DNA of 64,000 bases from TMP-24 sp046348855. Its GTDB lineage: Bacteria; Pseudomonadota; Alphaproteobacteria; Rhodobacterales; Rhodobacteraceae. Below the pieces are notes generated by a model that was not told the origin of the DNA, ran no database searches, and saw only the letters and a list, made by a program, of their open reading frames with translations. Positions 59,681 through 64,000 of the stretch are shown here, piece after piece. Made by a program: the position numbers and the translations under genes. The stretch is taken from the NCBI GenBank assembly GCA_046348855.1, contig JAXMDK010000006.1, positions 93,301-157,300 of the forward strand, in the 5' to 3' direction. Numbering within the stretch: position 1 is the first letter of the stretch; every line of letters starts with the position of its first letter.

Positions 59681-60799
59681 ATGAAGATCAGCATCGAACG
59701 CGCGACGCTTCTCAAGGCGGTGGCGCAGGCGCAATCGGTCGTGGAGCGGCGCAACACCATTCCGATCCTTGCCAACGTGCTGATTGAGGCCGAAGGCGCG
59801 ACCGTTTCGCTCAGGGCGACCGACCTGGACATCGAGGTGATCGACAAGGCCCCGGCGATGGTCGAACGGGCGGGCGCGACCACGGTTTCGGCGGTGATGC
59901 TGCACGAGATCGTCCGCAAGCTGCCGGACGGGGCACTGGTGCAACTGACCGACGACAGCGCCGCCGGGCGGCTGACGGTGCAGGCGGGGCGGTCGACCTT
60001 TTCGCTGGCGACGCTGCCGCGCGAGGATTTCCCGGTGATGGCCTCGTCGGAATATGCGGCAAACTTCTCGGCCCCTGCCGGTGTGCTGCGGCGGCTGTTC
60101 GACAAGTCGAAATTCGCCATTTCGACCGAGGAAACCCGCTATTACCTGAACGGCGTCTACATGCATGTGGCGACGGGCGAGGACGGGCCGGTGTTGCGCT
60201 GCGTGGCGACCGACGGGCACCGGCTGGCGCGGATCGACGCGCCGCTGCCCGAGGGCGCGCAGGGCATGCCCGGCGTGATTGTGCCGCGCAAGACGGTGAA
60301 CGAACTCAGGAAGCTTCTCGACGACGACGATGCCAAGATCGCCGTGTCGGTGTCTGAGACCAAGGTGCGGTTCGCCACGCCGGCGATCACGCTGACCTCG
60401 AAGGTCATCGACGGCACCTTCCCCGACTATTCGCGGGTGATCCCGACCGGCAACAACCGCCGGCTGGAGGTCGACGCCGCCGAGTTCGCCAAGGCCGTCG
60501 ACCGGGTGGCGACGGTGTCGTCGGAACGGTCGCGCGCGGTCAAGATGCAGCTGGACGAGGACCGGCTGGTCCTGTCGGTCAATGCGCCCGACAGCGGCGC
60601 CGCCGAGGAAGAGCTGGCGGTGGCCTATGGCGACGAGCGGCTGGAGATCGGCTTCAACGCCAAGTACCTGCTGGAGATCGCCAGCCAGGTTGACCGGGAG
60701 AATGCGGTTTTCCTGTTCAATTCCTCGGGCGATCCGACCCTGATGCGCGAAGGCAACGACGCTTCGGCGGTCTATGTTGTGATGCCGATGCGGGTGTGA
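59681..60799 (+). CDS. dnaN: DNA polymerase III beta clamp
   Basis: A 372-residue sliding clamp with three similar domains. MKISIERATLLKAVAQAQSVVERRNTIPILANVLIEA at the N-terminus (landmark VERRNTIPILANVLIEA), YYLNGVYMH near 145, CVATDGHRLARID near 165 and the C-terminal VVMPMRV are canonical. The hydrophobic C-terminal pocket binds clamp partners. It lies 131 bases after dnaA and 62 bases before recF, with a dispersed repeat in the latter gap. Confidence 0.97.
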   Translation: MKISIERATLLKAVAQAQSVVERRNTIPILANVLIEAEGATVSLRATDLDIEVIDKAPAMVERAGATTVSAVMLHEIVRKLPDGALVQLTDDSAAGRLTVQAGRSTFSLATLPREDFPVMASSEYAANFSAPAGVLRRLFDKSKFAISTEETRYYLNGVYMHVATGEDGPVLRCVATDGHRLARIDAPLPEGAQGMPGVIVPRKTVNELRKLLDDDDAKIAVSVSETKVRFATPAITLTSKVIDGTFPDYSRVIPTGNNRRLEVDAAEFAKAVDRVATVSSERSRAVKMQLDEDRLVLSVNAPDSGAAEEELAVAYGDERLEIGFNAKYLLEIASQVDRENAVFLFNSSGDPTLMREGNDASAVYVVMPMRV

Positions 60800-60800
60800 C

Positions 60801-60853
60801 GGCGGGGGCGCCGCCCCCCGCACCCCCCGGGATATTTGTGCCAAAGTGAAAGG
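60801..60853. repeat. Dispersed intergenic repeat, copy 5
   Basis: A GGCGGGGGCGCCGCCCCCCG hairpin half is followed by CACCCCCCGGGATATTTGTG and a CAAAGTGAAAGG tail. It directly follows the dnaN stop and reaches almost to the recF start, so its purine tail may also serve as the recF ribosome-binding region. Confidence 0.65.
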
Positions 60854-60861
60854 CACAGGGT

Positions 60862-61971
60862 TTGTCCGACTTCACCGTTTCAGAACTGCGTCTGTCGCAT
60901 TTCCGGTCGCATCTGCGGACGCGGCTGGATTTTGACGGCCGGCCGGTGGTGCTGACCGGGGCGAACGGGGCGGGAAAGACCAACATTCTCGAGGCCATCT
61001 CGCTTCTGTCGCCGGGGCGGGGCCTGCGGCGGGCGGGGGCGGACGAGCTGGCGCGGCGGCCCGAGGCGATCGGCTGGAAAGTGGCGGCGCGGGTTGGCGG
61101 GCACGAGATCGAACTTGCCGCCGAAGGGACGGGGCCGCGGTCTGTCCTGATCGACGGCAAGGCAACGACGCAGGCGGCGCTGGGCCGGGTGGCGCGCATC
61201 CTGTGGCTGGTGCCGGCGATGGACCGGCTGTGGATCGAGGGGGCGGACGGGCGGCGGCGGTTTCTCGACCGAATGGTCCTGTCCTTCGTTCCCGGCCATG
61301 CCGAGGCGGTGCTGGCCTATGAAAAGGCGATGCGCGAGCGCAACCGGCTGTTGCGCGACGCGGTGCGCGACGGCGGCTGGTACGCGGCGCTGGAGGGGCA
61401 GATGGCCGAGGCCGGAGCCGAGATCGTGGTCAACCGGCACTTGGCGCTTGAGCGGATCGCAGCGGCGCAGGAGGGGGCCGAGACCGGCTTTCCGGCAGCC
61501 GATCTGCGGCTGGCCGATCCCGACGGCAGCATGCCCGATGCCGAGTCCGGGGCGGCGGCGCTGGCCTCGGCGCTGGCGCAGGGTCGGGCGCGCGATCAGG
61601 CGGCGGGGCGCACCCTGACCGGGCCGCACCGGGCGGACCTGCTGGCGGTCTTCGCGGCCAAGGATGTGCCGGCCGCGCAATGTTCGACCGGCGAGCAGAA
61701 GGCGCTGCTGATCTCGCTGATCCTGGCCAACGCCCGGGCGCTGAAGGCCGAACTGGGAGCCGCGCCGGTGCTGCTTCTGGACGAGGTGGCGGCGCATCTG
61801 GACGCGGGCCGGGCGGAAATGCTTTATGACGAACTGTGCGGCCTGGGCGCGCAGGCGTTCATGACCGGCACCGGGGCCGAGCTCTTTGCAGCGCTGGGAC
61901 GGCGGGCGCAGATGTTCGACGTGACCGAAGTGGACGGCCTGTCCGAGGCCAGGGAAAGGACGACCGGATGA
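60862..61971 (+). CDS. recF: DNA replication and repair protein RecF
   Basis: A 369-residue SMC-like ATPase of recombination repair. LSHFRSHLRTRLDF at the N-terminus, Walker A LTGANGAGKTNILEAISLLSPGRGLR (landmark GANGAGKTNILEAI) near residue 34, signature CSTGEQKALLISLIL near 275 and Walker B VLLLDEVAAHLDAGR near 305 are seen. The start appears to be TTG 60862, as no ATG or GTG precedes the conserved N-terminus in frame. The stop overlaps the VOC gene start (ATGA). Confidence 0.92.
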   Translation: MSDFTVSELRLSHFRSHLRTRLDFDGRPVVLTGANGAGKTNILEAISLLSPGRGLRRAGADELARRPEAIGWKVAARVGGHEIELAAEGTGPRSVLIDGKATTQAALGRVARILWLVPAMDRLWIEGADGRRRFLDRMVLSFVPGHAEAVLAYEKAMRERNRLLRDAVRDGGWYAALEGQMAEAGAEIVVNRHLALERIAAAQEGAETGFPAADLRLADPDGSMPDAESGAAALASALAQGRARDQAAGRTLTGPHRADLLAVFAAKDVPAAQCSTGEQKALLISLILANARALKAELGAAPVLLLDEVAAHLDAGRAEMLYDELCGLGAQAFMTGTGAELFAALGRRAQMFDVTEVDGLSEARERTTG

Positions 61972-62399
61972 CCCCGCAGCGCGTGACGCTGGTGACCCTG
62001 GGCGTGGCCGATCTGGGCCGGGCGCGGGCCTTCTACGAAGCCTGGGGCTGGCGGCCGGCGCTGGCGCCGGAGGGAGTGGTGTTCTTCCAGATGAACGGTG
62101 CGGTGCTGGCCCTGTTCGGTCTGGGCGACCTGGCCGAGGATCAGGGCCGGCCCGATGCACCGCTGGGCACCGGCGCGATGACGCTCGCGCAGAATTTCGC
62201 GACCGAGGCCGAGGTGGATGCGGCCTTTGCCCGGGCGCTGGCGGCCGGGGCCACCGCGCTGAAGCCGCCGCGCAAGGTGTTCTGGGGCGGCTATTCGGGC
62301 TATTTCGCCGACCCGGACGGGCATGTATGGGAACTGGCGATGAATCCCTTCTGGCCGCTGTCGCCCGACGGAAGCCTGACCTTGCCGGAGTCGAAATGA
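61968..62399 (+). CDS. VOC (glyoxalase-fold) family protein
   Basis: A 143-residue single-polypeptide VOC fold. VTLGVADLGRARAFYEAWGW near residue 10, VVFFQMNGAVLALFG near 41 and YSGYFADPDGHVWELAMNP near 110 give the two beta-alpha-beta modules. The metal ligands of glyoxalase I are not fully evident (the C-terminal E in WELA is present), so catalytic activity is uncertain. It overlaps recF and lysE-like genes by four bases each, tying it to the replication operon. Confidence 0.82.
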   Translation: MTPQRVTLVTLGVADLGRARAFYEAWGWRPALAPEGVVFFQMNGAVLALFGLGDLAEDQGRPDAPLGTGAMTLAQNFATEAEVDAAFARALAAGATALKPPRKVFWGGYSGYFADPDGHVWELAMNPFWPLSPDGSLTLPESK

Positions 62400-63019
62400 G
62401 CATTTCCGCCGAAAGCCTGTGGCTTTATGCCGGCGCGCTGGTGATCCTGTGGATCACGCCGGGGCCGGTGTTCATCGCCATCACCGCCCGTGCGCTGAGC
62501 GGCGGGTTCCGGTCGGCCTGGCCGCTGGCCTTCGGGGTGACGATCGGCGATTTCCTGTGGCCGATGGTGGCGATCTTCGGCCTGACCTGGATCGTCGGGC
62601 AGTTCGCGCAGCTGATGACGGTGCTACACTGGGTGGCGGCGATCACCTTCCTGGCGATGGGGACGCTTCTGGTGCGTCAGGCGCACGATCCGATCATGGG
62701 GGCGGACGGGCGGCTGACGCGGCCGGGCGTCTGGCCGGCCTTTTCGGCCGGCGTCGCCGCGGTGATCGGCAACCCCAAGGCGATCCTGTTCTACATGGGT
62801 GTCCTGCCCGGCTTCTTCGATCTGCGGCGGGTAACCGGCGTCGATGTCTCGGCGATCCTGATGCTGTCGATCACCATTCCGCTGATCGGCAACCTGTGCA
62901 CGGCCTATGCCTTCGGCCAGGCGCGGCGGCTTTTGTCGTCGCCGCAGGCGCTTTACCGGATCAACGTCGGCGCGGGGTGCCTGCTGATTGCGGTCGGGGT
63001 GCTGATCGCCCTGATCTGA
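62396..63019 (+). CDS. LysE/RhtB-family exporter
   Basis: A 207-residue inner-membrane protein with about six helices. LVILWITPGPVFIAITARALSGGFRSAWPLAFGVTIGD (landmark TPGPVFIAITARALSGGFRSA) near 16 is the LysE signature, and NPKAILFYMGVLPGF near 125 is a second. LysE/Rht proteins export amino acids or related small molecules. The substrate is unknown. It is the last gene of the recF-coupled group; gyrB then has its own promoter. Confidence 0.85.
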   Translation: MSISAESLWLYAGALVILWITPGPVFIAITARALSGGFRSAWPLAFGVTIGDFLWPMVAIFGLTWIVGQFAQLMTVLHWVAAITFLAMGTLLVRQAHDPIMGADGRLTRPGVWPAFSAGVAAVIGNPKAILFYMGVLPGFFDLRRVTGVDVSAILMLSITIPLIGNLCTAYAFGQARRLLSSPQALYRINVGAGCLLIAVGVLIALI

Positions 63020-63042
63020 CCGCTAAATCTTGGGGCTGGCGC

Positions 63043-63071
63043 GTGACATTGCCGGTGCGAGCCACTATAAG
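63043..63071 (+). promoter_or_regulatory. gyrB promoter
   Basis: GTGACA (63043-63048) and TATAAG (63066-63071) are separated by 17 bases, 29 bases before the gyrB ATG. Both boxes are close to the sigma-70 consensus. Confidence 0.6.
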
Positions 63072-63100
63072 ATGGGCAGTTAAAGCACAGGCGGACAGGC

Positions 63101-64000
63101 ATGACCGAGACGGCGCAGAAGCCCAGCGAATACGGCGCGGATTCCATCAAGGTTCTCAAGGGGTTGGAGGCTGTCCGCAAGCGTCCCGGCATGTATATCG
63201 GCGACACGGACGACGGGTCGGGCCTGCACCACATGGTCTACGAGGTCGTGGACAACGGCATCGACGAGGCATTGGCCGGCCACGCCACCGCGGTGACGGT
63301 CAAGATCCATGCCGACGACAGCGTTTCGGTGCGCGACAACGGCCGCGGCATTCCGGTGGACATCCACGCCGAGGAAGGCGTCTCGGCGGCCGAAGTGATC
63401 ATGACCCAGCTGCACGCCGGCGGGAAATTCAACAACACCGATGAGGGTGGCAACGCCTACAAGGTGTCGGGCGGCCTGCATGGCGTCGGCGTTTCGGTCG
63501 TGAACGCGCTGTCGGAGTGGCTGGAGCTGACTGTCTGGCGCAACGACAAGGAATATCGCGCGCGGTTCGAGGACGGCGAATGCACCGTTCATGTCCATGA
63601 GGTTGGCCCGGCGCCGGGGATGCGGGGAACCGAAGTGCGGTTCCTGGCCTCGGCCAAGATCAACCGGCCGGACGGCACGTTCTCGGATCTCGACTATCAG
63701 TTCAAGACGCTCGAGACGCGCCTGCGCGAGCTGGCGTTCCTGAATTCCGGGGTCAGGATCATCCTGGAGGACGAACGCCACCCGGAACTTCTGCGGACCG
63801 AACTCTTCTACGAGGGCGGGGTGCGCGAGTTCGTCAAGTACCTCGACCGATCGAAGCAGGCGGTGATGGCCGAACCGATCTACATGACCGGCGAACGCAG
63901 CGGCATCGGCGTGGAAGTGGCGATGTGGTGGAACGACAGCTACCATGAATCGGTGCTGCCCTTCACCAACAACATTCCCCAGCGCGACGGTGGCACCCAT
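63101..64000 (+). CDS. gyrB: DNA gyrase subunit B, N-terminal part
   Basis: The first 300 codons of GyrB; the frame is still open at the right edge of the window. The GHKL ATPase domain is clear: SIKVLKGLEAVRKRPGMYIGDTDDGSGLHHMVYEVVDN (landmarks VRKRPGMYIG and EVVDNGIDEAL), the DNGRGIPVD loop near residue 80, LHAGGKFNN near 105 and YKVSGGLHGVGVSVVNAL near 120. The transducer domain begins near 225. It introduces negative supercoils with GyrA. GGCGGACAGGC precedes ATG 63101. Confidence 0.97.
   Translation, partial: MTETAQKPSEYGADSIKVLKGLEAVRKRPGMYIGDTDDGSGLHHMVYEVVDNGIDEALAGHATAVTVKIHADDSVSVRDNGRGIPVDIHAEEGVSAAEVIMTQLHAGGKFNNTDEGGNAYKVSGGLHGVGVSVVNALSEWLELTVWRNDKEYRARFEDGECTVHVHEVGPAPGMRGTEVRFLASAKINRPDGTFSDLDYQFKTLETRLRELAFLNSGVRIILEDERHPELLRTELFYEGGVREFVKYLDRSKQAVMAEPIYMTGERSGIGVEVAMWWNDSYHESVLPFTNNIPQRDGGTH

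Overview
The window is a GC-rich chromosomal segment from an alphaproteobacterium, most likely a member of the Rhodobacterales (Rhodobacter/Paracoccus-like). The evidence is the CtrA-type flagellar cluster with alphaproteobacterial motor proteins, an IalB-family protein, DUF465 and DUF3563 small proteins, a ReAV-type asparaginase, a long-chain polyprenyl diphosphate synthase of the ubiquinone pathway, and a Rhodobacter-like style of intergenic repeat. No tRNA, rRNA, CRISPR array, prophage, transposase or plasmid gene was seen. This is core chromosome rather than an island.

Layout. 1-3400: tail of a reductase-like gene, a YddG-like exporter, DUF465, a tRNA-modification-type methyltransferase, DUF2007 and polyprenyl diphosphate synthase. 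3497-8500: leucine pathway on the minus strand (leuC, an inserted DUF308 gene, leuD, a membrane protein, leuB), with a promoter and a possibly leaderless small upstream ORF in front of leuC. 8574-12100: DUF3563 (with a PhaR-like operator), a histidinol-phosphatase-type enzyme, IalB, asparaginase and a TSUP permease. 12126-16817: serine biosynthesis (serB, a sulfotransferase, serC, serA). 16881-25000: housekeeping and small-molecule genes (phosphoesterase, 5-formyl-THF cyclo-ligase, thiolase, rsmD, a frameshifted flavin reductase, peroxiredoxin, pterin dehydratase, DUF482, GDPD, RidA). 25085-28115: a type I secretion adaptor and a multiply frameshifted secretion ATPase. 28249-36861: mlaA-mlaC, a class A penicillin-binding protein, glnK-amtB, aromatic aminotransferase, sulfurtransferase, smpB.

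36932-50401 is a flagellar region of two divergent operons: fliF-fliH-fliN-fliP on the minus strand, and fliL-unknown-motE-motA-motK/C-like-transglycosylase-flhA-fliR-flhB-unknown on the plus strand. A near-perfect CtrA box lies between them. 50984-57303 is a tightly overlapping operon: a TVP38/TMEM64 domain fused to a disulfide oxidoreductase, a CDP-alcohol phosphatidyltransferase (YnjF-like) and an ABC importer (YnjB, YnjC, YnjD-like). It parallels the uncharacterised E. coli ydjXYZ-ynjABCDEF locus and is the best candidate here for an undescribed system. 57354-64000 is the rpsT-dnaA-dnaN-recF-(VOC, LysE)-gyrB replication region. gyrB runs off the right edge.

Three long genes (20280-21486, 26383-28115, 50984-53152) are interrupted by single-base indels, mostly in G/C runs. 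This pattern fits sequencing error at least as well as gene decay. At least five loci carry the same intergenic repeat (core CCGGRRTATTT), once as a head-to-head palindrome.
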